Origin: Streptomyces sp. CT34
GTDB taxonomy: Bacteria; Actinomycetota; Actinomycetes; Streptomycetales; Streptomycetaceae
NCBI RefSeq assembly: GCF_000805335.1
Contig: NZ_KN708638.1
Coordinates: 2,086,402 to 2,150,401 of the forward strand
DNA: 64,000 bases
Direction: 5' to 3'
Positions within the stretch are counted from its first letter, which is position 1. Each line of letters starts with the position of its first letter. The notes under the pieces were generated by a model. That model was not told where the DNA came from and searched no databases. It saw only the letters and a program-made list of their open reading frames with translations. The position numbers and the translations under genes were made by a program. Shown here one piece after another: positions 21,204-30,636 of the stretch.

Positions 21204-21233
21204 GGGCCGGGCCGGGGCCGGACGGCCCGGCCC
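21204..21233. terminator. bidirectional terminator between sdhB and hisF
   Basis: GGGCCGGGCCG (21204-21214) and CGGCCCGGCCC (21223-21233) form a perfect 11-bp GC stem with an 8-nt loop, centred in the 43-nt convergent gap. There is no U-tract, as is usual in this group. Confidence 0.7.
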
Positions 21234-21240
21234 GGGGCCC

Positions 21241-22014
21241 TCAGCGGACCGGGTGCCCCGCCTCGCGCAGGGCCTCCTTGACCTGGCCGATGCGCAGGTC
21301 GCCGAAGTGGAAGACGGAGGCGGCCAGCACCGCGTCGGCGCCGGCGGCGACCGCCGGGGCGAAGTCGCCGAGCTTGCCGGCGCCGCCGGAGGCGATCACC
21401 GGCACCGAGACGTGCTTGCGCACCGCCTCGATCATCTCCACGTCGTAGCCGTCCTTGGTGCCGTCGGCGTCCATGGAGTTGAGCAGGATCTCGCCGGCGC
21501 CCAGCTCGGCGGCGCGGTGCGCCCACTCGACGGCGTCGATACCGGCAGAGCGGCGACCGCCGTGGGTGGTCACCTCGAAGGAGGAGCCGGAAGAGCCGCC
21601 GCGGGAGGGGATGCGGCGGGCGTCGACGGAGAGCACCAGCACCTGGCTGCCGAACCGTTCGGCGATCTCCCGGATCAGGTCGGGGCGGGCGATCGCGGCG
21701 GTGTTGACGCCGACCTTGTCGGCGCCGGCGCGCAGCAGCCGGTCGACGTCCTCGGCGGTGCGCACGCCGCCGCCGACGGTCAGCGGGATGAAGACCTGCT
21801 CGGCGGTGCGCCGGACCACGTCGTAGGTCGTCTCGCGGTTGCCGGAGGAGGCGGTGATGTCGAGGAAGGTGAGCTCGTCGGCGCCCTCCTGGCCGTAGAC
21901 CTTCGCCATCTCGACGGGGTCGCCCGCATCGCGCAGGTTCCGGAAGTTGACACCCTTGACGACGCGGCCGTTGTCGACGTCCAGGCAGGGAATGACGCGG
22001 ACCGCCAGGGTCAT
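21241..22014 (-). CDS. hisF: imidazole glycerol phosphate synthase, cyclase subunit
   Basis: 257 aa TIM barrel. Uses ammonia from HisH to turn PRFAR into imidazole glycerol phosphate and AICAR. The catalytic Asp pair lies in [14 protein letters not shown] and [15 protein letters not shown]. Phosphate-binding loops are TVGGGVRT and IASGGAG. Last gene of the his cluster on this strand, 6 nt downstream of ridA, and it faces sdhB. Confidence 0.97.
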   Translation of the reverse strand: MTLAVRVIPCLDVDNGRVVKGVNFRNLRDAGDPVEMAKVYGQEGADELTFLDITASSGNRETTYDVVRRTAEQVFIPLTVGGGVRTAEDVDRLLRAGADKVGVNTAAIARPDLIREIAERFGSQVLVLSVDARRIPSRGGSSGSSFEVTTHGGRRSAGIDAVEWAHRAAELGAGEILLNSMDADGTKDGYDVEMIEAVRKHVSVPVIASGGAGKLGDFAPAVAAGADAVLAASVFHFGDLRIGQVKEALREAGHPVR

Positions 22015-22020
22015 GTCGGT

Positions 22021-22431
22021 TCAGCCCTCTCTGACAGTTTCCCGGGACGGGTCCCGGAAGGCTTCTAGTTCTACTTCGACGAGTACGCGGGAGTCGACGA
22101 AGCCGGAGACCACGAGCACGGTCGCGGCGGGCGGCGCGGCCTCGAAGAGCTCGCGGTGGGCGCGGCCGGCCGCGTCCACATCGCGCAGGTGGGTCAGGTA
22201 CACACGGGTGCGCAGCACGTCGGCGGCGCCCAGGCCGAAGGGTTTCAGCGCCGCCAGCGCGTTGCCGAAGGCGACCCTGGTCTGGACGTAGGGATCGCCC
22301 TCCCCCTGGAGGACGCCGCCGACCAGCGGCAGGGTGCCGGCGACCAGGACCCGGTCACCGGCCGCCACGGCGCGCGCGAAGCCAATGGTCTCTTCCCAGG
22401 GACTGTCGGTCCGTACGCGCTCGATGGTCAT
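22021..22431 (-). CDS. RidA-family (enamine/imine deaminase-like) protein
   Basis: 136 aa, ATG at 22431 (GTG three bases earlier also possible). RidA/YjgF fold with GDRVLVAGTLPLV, VAFGNALAALKPFG and RTRVYLTHLRDV. RidA proteins hydrolyse reactive enamines/imines released by PLP enzymes. Its place between priA and hisF, in an operon with the PLP enzyme HisC, suggests a protective or accessory role. The usual active-site Arg is probably in R-T-R-V-Y; activity is not proven by sequence. Confidence 0.88.
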   Translation of the reverse strand: MTIERVRTDSPWEETIGFARAVAAGDRVLVAGTLPLVGGVLQGEGDPYVQTRVAFGNALAALKPFGLGAADVLRTRVYLTHLRDVDAAGRAHRELFEAAPPAATVLVVSGFVDSRVLVEVELEAFRDPSRETVREG

Positions 22432-22453
22432 CACGCCGCCTTCCCGTTGACCG

Positions 22454-23188
22454 TTACGACACTGCCTTCAGTGCCTCTTCCAGGGTGAACGCCTTCGCGT
22501 AGAGCGCCTTGCCGACGATGGCGCCCTCGACACCTTCCGGCACCAGGGTCGCGATCGCCCGCAGGTCGTCCAGGGAGGAGACGCCGCCGGAGGCGACGAC
22601 CGGGCGGTCGGTGGCCGCGCAGACGTTCTTGAGGAGTTCCAGGTTGGGGCCCTGGAGGGTGCCGTCCTTGTTGATGTCGGTGACGACGTAGCGGGCGCAG
22701 CCCTCGGAGTCCAGGCGGGCCAGCGTCTCGTAGAGGTCGCCGCCGTCGCGGGTCCAGCCGCGCCCGCGCAGGGTCGTGCCGCGCACGTCCAGGCCGACCG
22801 CGATCCGGTCGCCGTGCTCGGCGATGATCCTGGCCACCCAGTCGGGGTTCTCCAGCGCCGCGGTGCCGATGTTGACGCGGGTGCAGCCGGTCGCCAGGGC
22901 GGCGGCCAGCGAGGCGTCGTCGCGGATGCCGCCGGACAGCTCCACCTTGATGTCCATGGAGCGGGCGACCTCGGCGATCTGCGCGCGGTTGTCGCCGGTG
23001 CCGAAGGCGGCGTCCAGGTCGACCAGGTGCAGCCATTCGGCACCGGCCCGCTGCCAGGTGAGAGCGGCCTGGAGCGGGTCGCCGTAGGAGGTCTCGGAGC
23101 CGGACTCGCCGTGCACCAGGCGGACCGCCTGGCCGTCGCGGACGTCCACGGCGGGGAGGAGTTCGAGCTGCTTCGCGGAGGGGGACAT
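22454..23188 (-). CDS. priA: phosphoribosyl isomerase A (bifunctional HisA/TrpF)
   Basis: 244 aa TIM barrel. PriA isomerises both ProFAR (histidine) and phosphoribosyl anthranilate (tryptophan). That dual role is established for Streptomyces and Mycobacterium, which lack trpF. Catalytic Asp residues lie in [15 protein letters not shown] and [16 protein letters not shown]. The phosphate site is [12 protein letters not shown]. The ATG at 23188 overlaps the hisH stop (TGATG). No trpF is present in this window, and TrpC is monofunctional. Confidence 0.95.
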   Translation of the reverse strand: MSPSAKQLELLPAVDVRDGQAVRLVHGESGSETSYGDPLQAALTWQRAGAEWLHLVDLDAAFGTGDNRAQIAEVARSMDIKVELSGGIRDDASLAAALATGCTRVNIGTAALENPDWVARIIAEHGDRIAVGLDVRGTTLRGRGWTRDGGDLYETLARLDSEGCARYVVTDINKDGTLQGPNLELLKNVCAATDRPVVASGGVSSLDDLRAIATLVPEGVEGAIVGKALYAKAFTLEEALKAVS

Positions 23189-23838
23189 CACAGGGTCTCG
23201 ATCCAATTGGTCAGGAGCTGGGCGCCGGCGTCGCCGGACTTCTCGGGGTGGAACTGGGTGGCCCACAGCGGGCCGTTCTCGACCGCGGCCACGAACGGCT
23301 CGCCGTGGGTGGCCCAGGTGACCTTCGGTGCGGTGATGTTGGTGTTGCCCACCTCCAGCTCCCAGTCGTGCACCGCGTAGGAGTGCACGAAGTAGTAGCG
23401 GGCATCGGCGGGCAGCCCGGCGAAGAGCCGCGAGCCCTCGGCGGCGCGGACGGTGTTCCAGCCCATGTGCGGGACGACCTCGGCCCGGAGCGGGCCGACC
23501 GTGCCGGGCCACTCGTCCAGGCCCTCGGTCTCCACCCCGTGCTCGATACCGCGGCCGAAGAGGATCTGCATCCCGACGCAGATGCCCATCACCGGCCGGC
23601 CGCCGGACAGCCGACGGCCCACGATCCAGTCACCGCGGGCCTCCTTGAGGCCGCGCATGCAGGCGGCGAACGCGCCGACGCCGGGGACCAGCAGCCCGTC
23701 GGCCTTCATGGCCGTGTCGTAGTCGCGGGTGACCTCCACCTCCGCGCCGACGTGGGCCAGGGCGCGCTCGGCGGAGCGGATGTTGCCGAAGCCGTAGTCG
23801 AAGACGACGACCTTCTTACGGGGTGCCGAGGCGGTCAA
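23188..23838 (-). CDS. hisH: imidazole glycerol phosphate synthase, glutamine amidotransferase subunit
   Basis: 216 aa class I glutamine amidotransferase supplying ammonia to HisF. Nucleophile in [14 protein letters not shown] (Cys), with His-Glu in [17 protein letters not shown] is also typical. I choose the TTG at 23838: a GGAGGT site ends 7 nt before it, and it forms a TTGA overlap with the stop of the preceding small gene. The GTG two codons earlier sits only 1 nt from that ribosome site. The protein then starts [16 protein letters not shown]. Confidence 0.95.
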   Translation of the reverse strand: MTASAPRKKVVVFDYGFGNIRSAERALAHVGAEVEVTRDYDTAMKADGLLVPGVGAFAACMRGLKEARGDWIVGRRLSGGRPVMGICVGMQILFGRGIEHGVETEGLDEWPGTVGPLRAEVVPHMGWNTVRAAEGSRLFAGLPADARYYFVHSYAVHDWELEVGNTNITAPKVTWATHGEPFVAAVENGPLWATQFHPEKSGDAGAQLLTNWIETL

Positions 23839-23999
23839 TTCCACACCTCCAGCCGCATCACACCGGCGACCAGGCACATCGCGGAGGCGATGGCCATGAG
23901 GGTGATCACGCTCCTGGGCAGCTTCTGCTTCCAGAAGGAGTAGACACCGCCGACGAGGAAGAGGCCCACGAGGATGAAGACGGTGGACAGACCGTTCAT
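23835..23999 (-). CDS. small two-helix membrane protein of the his operon
   Basis: 54 aa, ATG at 23999 overlapping the hisB stop (TGATG) and ending in an overlap with his[19 protein letters not shown] is one helix and [18 protein letters not shown] the second, joined by a basic loop ([10 protein letters not shown]). Tight overlap on both sides shows it is co-translated with hisB and hisH. No known function; it may be a conserved streptomycete passenger of the operon. Confidence 0.85.
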   Translation of the reverse strand: MNGLSTVFILVGLFLVGGVYSFWKQKLPRSVITLMAIASAMCLVAGVMRLEVWN

Positions 24000-24604
24000 C
24001 AGAGCGCGCCCTTCGTGGAGGGCAGAATGCCGGCCGCGCGCGGGTCGCGCTCGCTGGCGTAGCGCAGGGCGCGGGCCAGCGCCTTGAACTGGCACTCCAC
24101 GATGTGGTGGGCGTTGCGGCCGTAGGGGACGTGGATGTGCAGCGCGATCTGCGCCTGGGCGACGAAGGACTCGAAGATGTGCCGGGTCATCGTCGTGTCG
24201 TAGGTGCCGATCATCGGCGCCATGTTCTCCGGCTCGGTGTGCACCAGGTACGGGCGCCCCGAGAGGTCGACGGTGACCTGGGCGAGCGACTCGTCCAGCG
24301 GGACGGTGCAGTTGCCGAAGCGGTAGATGCCGACCTTGTCGCCGAGGGCCTGCTTGAAGGCGGCACCCAGCGCGAGGGCGGTGTCCTCGATGGTGTGGTG
24401 GGTGTCGATGTGCAGATCGCCGTCGGTCTTGACCTTGAGGTCGAAGAGGCCGTGCCGGCCGAGCTGGTCGAGCATGTGGTCGTAGAAGCCGACGCCGGTC
24501 GACACGTCGACCTGGCCGGTGCCGTCGAGGTCGATCTCGACCAGCACCGTCGTCTCCTTGGTGGTGCGCTCCACGCGCCCCACGCGGGCGGTGGCCCCGC
24601 TCAT
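23999..24604 (-). CDS. hisB: imidazoleglycerol-phosphate dehydratase
   Basis: 201 aa, monofunctional HisB (no phosphatase domain). Two-fold repeated fold with manganese ligands in [26 protein letters not shown] and [18 protein letters not shown] at 24604 in an ATGA overlap with the hisC stop; an upstream GTG-like extension is rejected because of that coupling. It dehydrates imidazole glycerol phosphate to imidazole acetol phosphate. Confidence 0.97.
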   Translation of the reverse strand: MSGATARVGRVERTTKETTVLVEIDLDGTGQVDVSTGVGFYDHMLDQLGRHGLFDLKVKTDGDLHIDTHHTIEDTALALGAAFKQALGDKVGIYRFGNCTVPLDESLAQVTVDLSGRPYLVHTEPENMAPMIGTYDTTMTRHIFESFVAQAQIALHIHVPYGRNAHHIVECQFKALARALRYASERDPRAAGILPSTKGAL

Positions 24605-25764
24605 CGCTTGTTCTCCTTCGGGATGCGTTCTTTCCACACCGTGCGAACCGCGTCGAGGAACGCATCGTTCTCGGCCGGGGTGCCGGCGGTGACCCGCAGC
24701 CAGCCCGGTACGCCGTTGTCACGGACGAGTACGCCGTGGTCGAGGAGCGCCTGCCAGACGGCGTGCGCGTCGTCGAACAGGCCGAACTGGACGAAGTTGG
24801 CGTCCGAGGCGACGACCTGGCAGCCGATCGCCCGCAGTGCGGTGACCAGCCGGTCCCGCTCGCTCTTGAGCTGCTCGACGTACTTCAGGAGCGTGTCGGT
24901 GTGCTCCAGGGCGGCGAGCGCGGTGGCCTGGGTGACGGACGAGAGGTGGTACGGCAGCCGGACCAGCTGGACGGCGTCGACCACGGCGGGGTCGGCGGCC
25001 AGGTAGCCCAGCCGCAGCCCGGCGGCGCCGAACGCCTTGGACATCGTCCGGGACAGCACCAGGTTCGGCCGGCCCTCGATCAGCGGCAGCAGCGAGGGCC
25101 GGTGGCTGAACTCGCCGTACGCCTCGTCGACCACCACCAGCGCCCCCGCGGAGTCCGCCCGGGCGGCCTGCGCTGCCTCGTACAGCGCCAGGACGGTGTC
25201 CGCCTCGACGGCGGTGCCGGTCGGGTTGTTCGGCGAGCAGATGAAGACCACGTCGGGCCGCCGCTCGGCGATGGCCGCCTCGGCCGCCTCGACGTCGATG
25301 GTGAAGTCTTCGTTGCGCGGGCCGGAGATCCAGCCGGTGCCGGTGCCGCGCGAGATCAGCGCGTGCATGGAGTACGAGGGCTCGAACCCGATGGCGGTGC
25401 GGCCGGGGCCGCCGAAGGTCTGGAGCAGCTGCTGGATGATCTCGTTGGAGCCGTTGGCGGCCCAGACCTGGGCGGCGGTGACCTCATGGCCGGCGGTGCG
25501 GGTGAGGTAGCCGGCCAGCGCGGTGCGCAGCTCGACGGCGTCCCGGTCGGGGTAGCGGTTCAGCTGCCGGGCGGCCTCGGTGACCCGCTCGGCGATCCGC
25601 CGGACCAGCGGTTCGGGGAGCGGGTAGGGGTTCTCGTTGGTGTTCAGGCGCACCGGGACGTCCAACTGCGGTGCGCCGTAAGGGGACTTGCCGCGCAGCT
25701 CGTCCCGGATGGGGAGCTCGTCGATCCTGGACACGGGGGAGTTCTTGGTCACGTACGTGCTCAC
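24601..25764 (-). CDS. hisC: histidinol-phosphate aminotransferase
   Basis: 387 aa fold-type I PLP aminotransferase. GTG at 25764 in a GTGA overlap with the hisD stop. Motifs: [55 protein letters not shown] and the PLP lysine in [17 protein letters not shown]. Converts imidazole acetol phosphate and glutamate to histidinol phosphate. Confidence 0.97.
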   Translation of the reverse strand: MSTYVTKNSPVSRIDELPIRDELRGKSPYGAPQLDVPVRLNTNENPYPLPEPLVRRIAERVTEAARQLNRYPDRDAVELRTALAGYLTRTAGHEVTAAQVWAANGSNEIIQQLLQTFGGPGRTAIGFEPSYSMHALISRGTGTGWISGPRNEDFTIDVEAAEAAIAERRPDVVFICSPNNPTGTAVEADTVLALYEAAQAARADSAGALVVVDEAYGEFSHRPSLLPLIEGRPNLVLSRTMSKAFGAAGLRLGYLAADPAVVDAVQLVRLPYHLSSVTQATALAALEHTDTLLKYVEQLKSERDRLVTALRAIGCQVVASDANFVQFGLFDDAHAVWQALLDHGVLVRDNGVPGWLRVTAGTPAENDAFLDAVRTVWKERIPKENKR

Positions 25765-27086
25765 TTGCTCTGGGGGACCGTCCAGCCGAACCTCGCCTTG
25801 ACCGCCGCGCCGTGGGCCGGGAGGTCCTCGGCCTCGGCGAGGGTCACCACATGGTGGGCGACCTCGGCCAGCGCCTCGCGCGAGTAGTCCACGACGTGGA
25901 TGCCGCGCAGGAAGGACTGGACCGACAGCCCGGAGGAGTGGCAGGCGCAGCCGCCGGTGGGCAGGACGTGGTTGGAGCCGGCGCAGTAGTCGCCGAGCGA
26001 CACCGGGGCGTACGGGCCGACGAAGATCGCGCCGGCGTTGCGGACCCGGGCGGCGACCGCGGCGGCGTTCTCGGTCTGGATCTCCAGGTGCTCGGCGCCG
26101 TACGCGTCCACCACCTTCAGGCCGGCGTCCAGGCCGTCGACGAGGACGATCGCGGACTGCCGGCCGGAGAGCGCCGGCACGATCCGGTCCTCGGTGTGCT
26201 TGGTGGCCGCGATCTGCGGCCGGAGCTCCTTCTCGGTGCGCTCGGCCAGCTCCGCGGAGTCGGTGACCAGCACGGCGGCGGCCATCGGGTCGTGCTCGGC
26301 CTGGCTGATCAGGTCGGCGGCGAGGTGCACCGGGTCGGCGGTCTCGTCGGCGAGGATCGCGATCTCGGTGGGCCCGGCCTCGGAGTCGATGCCGATACGG
26401 CCCTTGAGGAGGCGCTTGGCGGCGGCGACGTAGATGTTGCCGGGGCCGGTGACGAGGTTGACCGGGGCGCACTCGTCGGTGCCGTAGGCGAACATCGCGA
26501 CGGCCTGGGCGCCGCCGGCGGCGTAGACCTCGTCCACGCCGAGGAGGGCGCAGGCGGCCAGGATCGTCGGGTGCGGCAGGCCGCCGAACTCCACCTGCGG
26601 CGGGGAGGCCACGGCCAGCGCGTCGACGCCCGCCTCCTGCGCGGGGACCACGTTCATGACGACGGAGGAGGGGTAGACCGACCGGCCGCCGGGGACGTAC
26701 AGCCCGACCCGCTCGACCGGGACCCAGCGCTCGGTGACCGTGCCGCCGGGGACGACCCGGGTCGTGACGTCGCCGCGACGCTGCTCGCGGTGGACGATCC
26801 GGGCGCGTCGGATCGACTCCTCCAGGGCGGCGCGGACGTCCGGGTCCAGCGCGTCGAGGGCCTTGGTGAGCGCCTCGGCCGGCACCTTCACCCGCTCGAT
26901 CTCGACCCCGTCGAACCGCCGCGCGTACTCGATCAGCGCCGCGGTGCCGCGATGGCGTACGTCCTCGCAGATGGGCCGCACCTTCTCCAGGGCGGCTTCC
27001 ACGTCGAACTCGGCACGGGGCAGCAGGTCGCGCAGGGCGCCGCCCTCGGGAAGGGCGTCACCGCGCAGATCGATTCGGGAGATCAC
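25761..27086 (-). CDS. hisD: histidinol dehydrogenase
   Basis: 441 aa zinc enzyme performing the last two oxidations to histidine. First gene of the his operon: ATG at 27086, [10 protein letters not shown]. Signature regions: [64 protein letters not shown] and [20 protein letters not shown] 17-bp perfect palindrome is centred about 50 bp upstream of its start. Confidence 0.97.
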   Translation of the reverse strand: MISRIDLRGDALPEGGALRDLLPRAEFDVEAALEKVRPICEDVRHRGTAALIEYARRFDGVEIERVKVPAEALTKALDALDPDVRAALEESIRRARIVHREQRRGDVTTRVVPGGTVTERWVPVERVGLYVPGGRSVYPSSVVMNVVPAQEAGVDALAVASPPQVEFGGLPHPTILAACALLGVDEVYAAGGAQAVAMFAYGTDECAPVNLVTGPGNIYVAAAKRLLKGRIGIDSEAGPTEIAILADETADPVHLAADLISQAEHDPMAAAVLVTDSAELAERTEKELRPQIAATKHTEDRIVPALSGRQSAIVLVDGLDAGLKVVDAYGAEHLEIQTENAAAVAARVRNAGAIFVGPYAPVSLGDYCAGSNHVLPTGGCACHSSGLSVQSFLRGIHVVDYSREALAEVAHHVVTLAEAEDLPAHGAAVKARFGWTVPQSK

Positions 27087-27126
27087 CCCACCAGTGTCTC
27101 AGACCCGCTCTCGGGGCCGAGCGGCC

Positions 27127-27143
27127 GTATCACTCAGTGATAC
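27127..27143. promoter_or_regulatory. 17-bp palindrome upstream of hisD (candidate operator)
   Basis: GTATCACT-C-AGTGATAC is a perfect 8-bp inverted repeat around one central base, 41 bp upstream of the hisD ATG. It is relatively AT-rich for this genome and is the best operator candidate in the window. The regulator is unknown. Confidence 0.55.
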
Positions 27144-27408
27144 GCAGTCACGCACGGCCCGGACGACCGCGGCCCGGCCCCGCGAAAGTTGACCGGAGTT
27201 GGCCCTGACCACACGTGTTCAACCGGTCACAGGACGGGCAAGGGGACGGTGCGGGCGTACGGGGGCATCCGTGGGGCGGGCGGGAAGACGGCCCGCCGGG
27301 ATGCGTCCGAACAGGTAGCCCGACGCCGCGGGGCCGCATCGCGGCGCGCGGCACGGCACACACCGGTACCGCACGGCACACCGACACGCACAGCAAGGGG
27401 GATCCACC
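27144..27408. other. intergenic region between hisD and the 27409 gene
   Basis: With the palindrome upstream of hisD this makes a 322-nt divergent spacer. It holds TTGACC near 27190 and a widely spaced inverted repeat, TGACCGG / CCGGTCA (about 27190-27232), around ACACGTGT. A small basic reading frame on the plus strand (about 27215-27412) has no family features and I do not call it. A ribosome site AAGGGGG precedes the 27409 GTG. Confidence 0.4.
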
Positions 27409-29010
27409 GTGACCGGAGCCAGGGACGGCGACGCGCCCGCCGACCTGCGACTGACCTCGGCGGAATGGAGCATGTGGCAGGCGTTCCGCAACGGCAGCAC
27501 CTGCGATCTGCACGGCGGCGAGGCGTCCCGCGACGATCCGCACGGGCAGCATCTGTGGGGCCCGGAGCGCCGGGTCCGGGCCCGGATCCTGGCGCTGCTG
27601 CTGCTCGACGGGCCGCCGGCGCAGCCCGGCCGGGTCTCCGCGCTCAAGCTGACCGGGGCGTACATCACGGACACTCTCGACCTTGCGGGCGGCAGGATCA
27701 AGCCATTCGTTGAGCTGCGGGACTGCCGCTTCGAGGCCGAGGTGGTGCTGCCGGAGAGCCGGTTCACCACGCTGCGGATGGTGAACTGCGCGATACCCCG
27801 GCTGGAGGCGGCCCGGCTGCACACCGAGGGCGATCTGCACCTGCCGCGCTGTGTGGTGCAGTCCGGGGTCCGGCTGACGGACGCGCACATCGGCACCGAC
27901 CTGATGCTCAACCAGGCCGTGGTGCACAAGGACCGGCAGGGCCGCTCGATCACGGCGGACGGGATGACCGTCGGCCAGGACCTCCAGGCCGAGATGCTGG
28001 AGTCGCACGGCGAGCTGTCGTTGCGCGGCGCCACCGTCGGGGTGTCGCTGAGCCTGCGCGGCAGCCATCTGAGCAATCCGTTCGGCCGCCGGGCGCTGAA
28101 CGCCCCCCAGCTGACCGTCGAGCGCACCCTGTACCTGACCGCCGCCGGCCTGGCCAACTCCCCGTTCTCCAGCAGCGCCACACCCCCGTACGGCATCACC
28201 CACACCCCGGCGCGCGGCACGCGGATGCAGCGCTTCGAGTGCGAGGGCGGGGTGCGGCTGGACGACGGGCGGTTCGGGGACGCGGTGGACCTGGAGCACG
28301 CCCGGTTCGTGATGGAGTCCGACCAGGAGCTGTCGCTGCGCCGCATCCACACGCCGGAGCTGCGGTTCCTGAGCGAGCGCCCGCAGCGCGGCCGGGTGAT
28401 CCTCTCCGGCGCCCGGGTCGTCAACCTCGTCGACAAGTCGGCGAGCTGGCCGGGGCTGGGCGGGCTGATGATGGCCGGCTTCTCCTACGAGACGCTGATC
28501 CCGCGCGGCCACTTCCCGCTCGCGCTGCGGCTCCAGTGGGTGGCCGCGGCGACCCCCGAGTACGCGCCCGAGCCGTACGAGATGCTGGCCTCCTCGCTGC
28601 GCGCGATGGGCGAGGACGCGGACGCCCGGGAGGTGCTGCTGGCCAAGCAGCGGCGGCGCCGCGAGACGCTGCCGCTGGCGGCGAAGGCGTGGGGGTTCCT
28701 CCAGGACTGGACGGTGGCCTACGGCTACCGGCCGGGGCGGGCCGCGCTGTGGATGGCGGTCCTGTGGGCGATCGGCACCGCGTACTTCTCGGCCTGTCCG
28801 CCGCCGCTCCTCAAGCACGACGAGATGCCGCACTGGAACCCGTACCTCTACTCGCTGGATCTGCTGCTGCCACTGGTGGATCTCCATCAGAGCGAGGTCT
28901 GGGCGCCGGCCGGCGTCGCCCAGTGGGTGGCGGCGGTGATGATCCTGGCGGGGTGGGTGCTGGCGACGACCATGGCGACCGGTGCGTCCCGGCTGCTGCA
29001 ACGGCAATAG
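27409..29010 (+). CDS. membrane-anchored pentapeptide-like repeat protein
   Basis: 533 aa, GTG with AAGGGGG upstream. The long N-terminal part (about residues 60-370) is rich in repeated strands such as LRDCRFEAEVVLPESRF, LHLPRCVVQSGVRLTDAHIG and DLEHARFVMESD, resembling a right-handed beta-helix with loose pentapeptide repeats. Two membrane helices follow near the C-terminus (AALWMAVLWAIGTAYFSA; VAAVMILAGWVLATTMAT). Automated annotation of such streptomycete proteins as oxidoreductases is common, but I see no cofactor motif. Function unknown. Confidence 0.8.
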   Translation: MTGARDGDAPADLRLTSAEWSMWQAFRNGSTCDLHGGEASRDDPHGQHLWGPERRVRARILALLLLDGPPAQPGRVSALKLTGAYITDTLDLAGGRIKPFVELRDCRFEAEVVLPESRFTTLRMVNCAIPRLEAARLHTEGDLHLPRCVVQSGVRLTDAHIGTDLMLNQAVVHKDRQGRSITADGMTVGQDLQAEMLESHGELSLRGATVGVSLSLRGSHLSNPFGRRALNAPQLTVERTLYLTAAGLANSPFSSSATPPYGITHTPARGTRMQRFECEGGVRLDDGRFGDAVDLEHARFVMESDQELSLRRIHTPELRFLSERPQRGRVILSGARVVNLVDKSASWPGLGGLMMAGFSYETLIPRGHFPLALRLQWVAAATPEYAPEPYEMLASSLRAMGEDADAREVLLAKQRRRRETLPLAAKAWGFLQDWTVAYGYRPGRAALWMAVLWAIGTAYFSACPPPLLKHDEMPHWNPYLYSLDLLLPLVDLHQSEVWAPAGVAQWVAAVMILAGWVLATTMATGASRLLQRQ

Positions 29011-29054
29011 CACCGGTACGGGGACGGGGTGGTGGCCCGCGCCGCCGCAGGCTC

Positions 29055-29060
29055 TAGGCT
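29055..29060 (+). promoter_or_regulatory. -10 element for a leaderless transcript
   Basis: TAGGCT lies 8 nt before the GTG of the Lon-substrate-binding-domain gene, with no ribosome site between, as expected for a leaderless message. Confidence 0.4.
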
Positions 29061-29068
29061 TACCGGCT

Positions 29069-29821
29069 GTGACCTCCGTTCGCCTGCCGCTCTTCCCCCT
29101 CAACTCGGTGCTGTTCCCGGGACTGGTGCTCCCGCTGAACGTCTTCGAGGCGCGGTACCGGGCGATGATGCGCGATCTGCGGGCGGCGCCCGAGGAAGAC
29201 CGCCGGTTCGCGGTGATCGCCATCCGGGACGGCCGCGAGGTGGCGCCCACCGCGCCCGGACTGCCGGACGCCACCCTGCCGGCCGGCGACGGCCCGGCCG
29301 CGGGCTTCGGCGACGACCCGATCCGGGCGTTCCACGCCGTCGGCTGCATCGCGGACGCCGCCACCATCCGGGAGAAGTCCTCCGGCTCGGGGTCCGACTC
29401 CGGCTACGAGGTCCTGGCCACCGGCACCACCCGCTTCCGGCTGCACTCGGTCGACGCCTCCGGGCCGTACCTGACGGCCGAGCTGACGGAGCTGGCGGAG
29501 GACCAGGGCGAGGGCGCGGGCGCGCTGGCGTCGGGCGTCGTCCGGGCCTTCCGCACGTACCAGAAGCGGCTGGCCTGGGCGCACGAGCGGACCCTGTCCA
29601 GCGGCCAGGACCTGCCCGCCGACCCGTCGGTGCTGTCGTACCTGGTCGCCGCGGCGGCCGTCCTGGACGTGCCCGCCAAGCAGCGGCTGCTGGAGGCGCC
29701 GGACACCGCGGCCCGGCTCGGGCAGGAGCTGAAGCTGCTTCGTCACGAGTCGGCGCTGCTCGATAAGCTCCCGTCGCTGCCGGCCGTGGACCTGACCCGG
29801 CAGCCGAACAGCCCCAACTGA
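29069..29821 (+). CDS. LON peptidase N-terminal (substrate-binding) domain protein
   Basis: 250 aa from GTG at 29069 (VTSVRLPLFPLNSVLFPGL). The opening LPLFPLNSVLFPGLVLPLNVFEARYR is the hallmark of the Lon N-terminal domain; VLATGTTRFRLHSVD continues it. There is no AAA+ or protease domain, so this is the stand-alone form widespread in bacteria, probably a protein-binding module of unknown role. The helical C-terminus (LSYLVAAAAVLDVPAKQRLLE) matches the domain's helix bundle. Confidence 0.92.
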   Translation: MTSVRLPLFPLNSVLFPGLVLPLNVFEARYRAMMRDLRAAPEEDRRFAVIAIRDGREVAPTAPGLPDATLPAGDGPAAGFGDDPIRAFHAVGCIADAATIREKSSGSGSDSGYEVLATGTTRFRLHSVDASGPYLTAELTELAEDQGEGAGALASGVVRAFRTYQKRLAWAHERTLSSGQDLPADPSVLSYLVAAAAVLDVPAKQRLLEAPDTAARLGQELKLLRHESALLDKLPSLPAVDLTRQPNSPN

Positions 29822-29915
29822 CCTGCGGCGGCCGGGAGTCCGGACGCCGGCACGGCGCGGCCGGCCGGTCGCCCGCTCCCGGGTCCGGGTTCCGTACGAG
29901 TGAGGCGATGCCGCG

Positions 29916-30431
29916 GTGGCGAAGAAGACGAAGCAGGGCAGGAAGGGCGGCCAGCAGTCCGGCGGCACCCCGGCGACGGTGGCGCTGGCCGCGTCCGGGG
30001 TCCCGTTCACGGTCCATGCCTACGAGCACGACCCGGCCGCCGCGTCGTACGGCGAGGAGGCCGCCGAGGCGCTCGGGGTCGGTCCCGACCAGGTGTTCAA
30101 GACGCTGCTCGCGGATGTCGACGGCACGCTCACGGTCGCCGTGGTGCCGGTCTCCGGCTCGCTCGATCTGAAGGCGCTGGCCGCCGCGGTGGGCGGCAAG
30201 CGGGCCGCGATGGCCGATCCGGCGGCGGCCGAGCGCAGCACCGGCTACGTCCTGGGCGGGATCTCGCCGCTCGGCCAGCGCAGGCGGCTGCGCACGGTCG
30301 TGGACGCCTCGGCGCAGGGCCGGCCGACGGTGTGCGTCTCGGCGGGGCGGCGCGGCCTGGAGGTCGAGCTGGCGCCGGCCGACCTGGTCGCGCTGACCGG
30401 CGCACGGATCGCGCCGATCGCCCGCGGCTGA
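29916..30431 (+). CDS. ybaK: YbaK-family Cys-tRNA(Pro) deacylase
   Basis: 171 aa, GTG at 29916. A basic leader (AKKTKQGRKGGQ) precedes the editing domain: PATVALAASGVPFTVHAYEHD, DQVFKTLLADVDG with the conserved Lys, and TGYVLGGISPLGQRRRLRTVVD with the GGISP motif that binds the mischarged tRNA end. YbaK clears Cys-tRNA(Pro) in trans. Family assignment is strong; the exact tRNA specificity is inferred from the family. Confidence 0.92.
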   Translation: MAKKTKQGRKGGQQSGGTPATVALAASGVPFTVHAYEHDPAAASYGEEAAEALGVGPDQVFKTLLADVDGTLTVAVVPVSGSLDLKALAAAVGGKRAAMADPAAAERSTGYVLGGISPLGQRRRLRTVVDASAQGRPTVCVSAGRRGLEVELAPADLVALTGARIAPIARG

Positions 30432-30517
30432 CCGCCGCCCGGCATGGCCGGCGCACGCCCTTTACGGCACTGCCTTCCTCGGCTATTCCTCGGCTACGAC
30501 CGGGGAGGAGGTACGCC

Positions 30518-30592
30518 ATGTCGAAGAGGACCCGCAAGCGGAAGTGGCGCATCAGGAAGGGCCGGGCCAATCACGGGCGCCGGCCGTCCTGA
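30518..30592 (+). CDS. small ribosomal protein bL37
   Basis: A 24-aa frame (ATG 30518, TGA ending 30592) with a strong GGAGGAGG ribosome site 7 nt upstream. The peptide is very basic (MSKRTRKRKWRIRKGRANHG then RRPS). It shares the K/R-x-ANHG-K/R-RP ending with bL37, the 24-residue large-subunit protein seen in mycobacterial ribosome structures (from memory: ends KANHGKRPN). The match in length, charge and C-terminal motif makes this a likely bL37. Confidence 0.75.
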   Translation: MSKRTRKRKWRIRKGRANHGRRPS

Positions 30593-30636
30593 GGCACGGC
30601 GGCCACGTCCTGAAGAAGGGACCCACCGGCCGGGCG

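Noticed and set aside
27215-27412. Small plus-strand frame in the hisD-27409 spacer.
   Set aside because: Its codons overlap the start of the real gene in a different frame, and the peptide has no conserved features.
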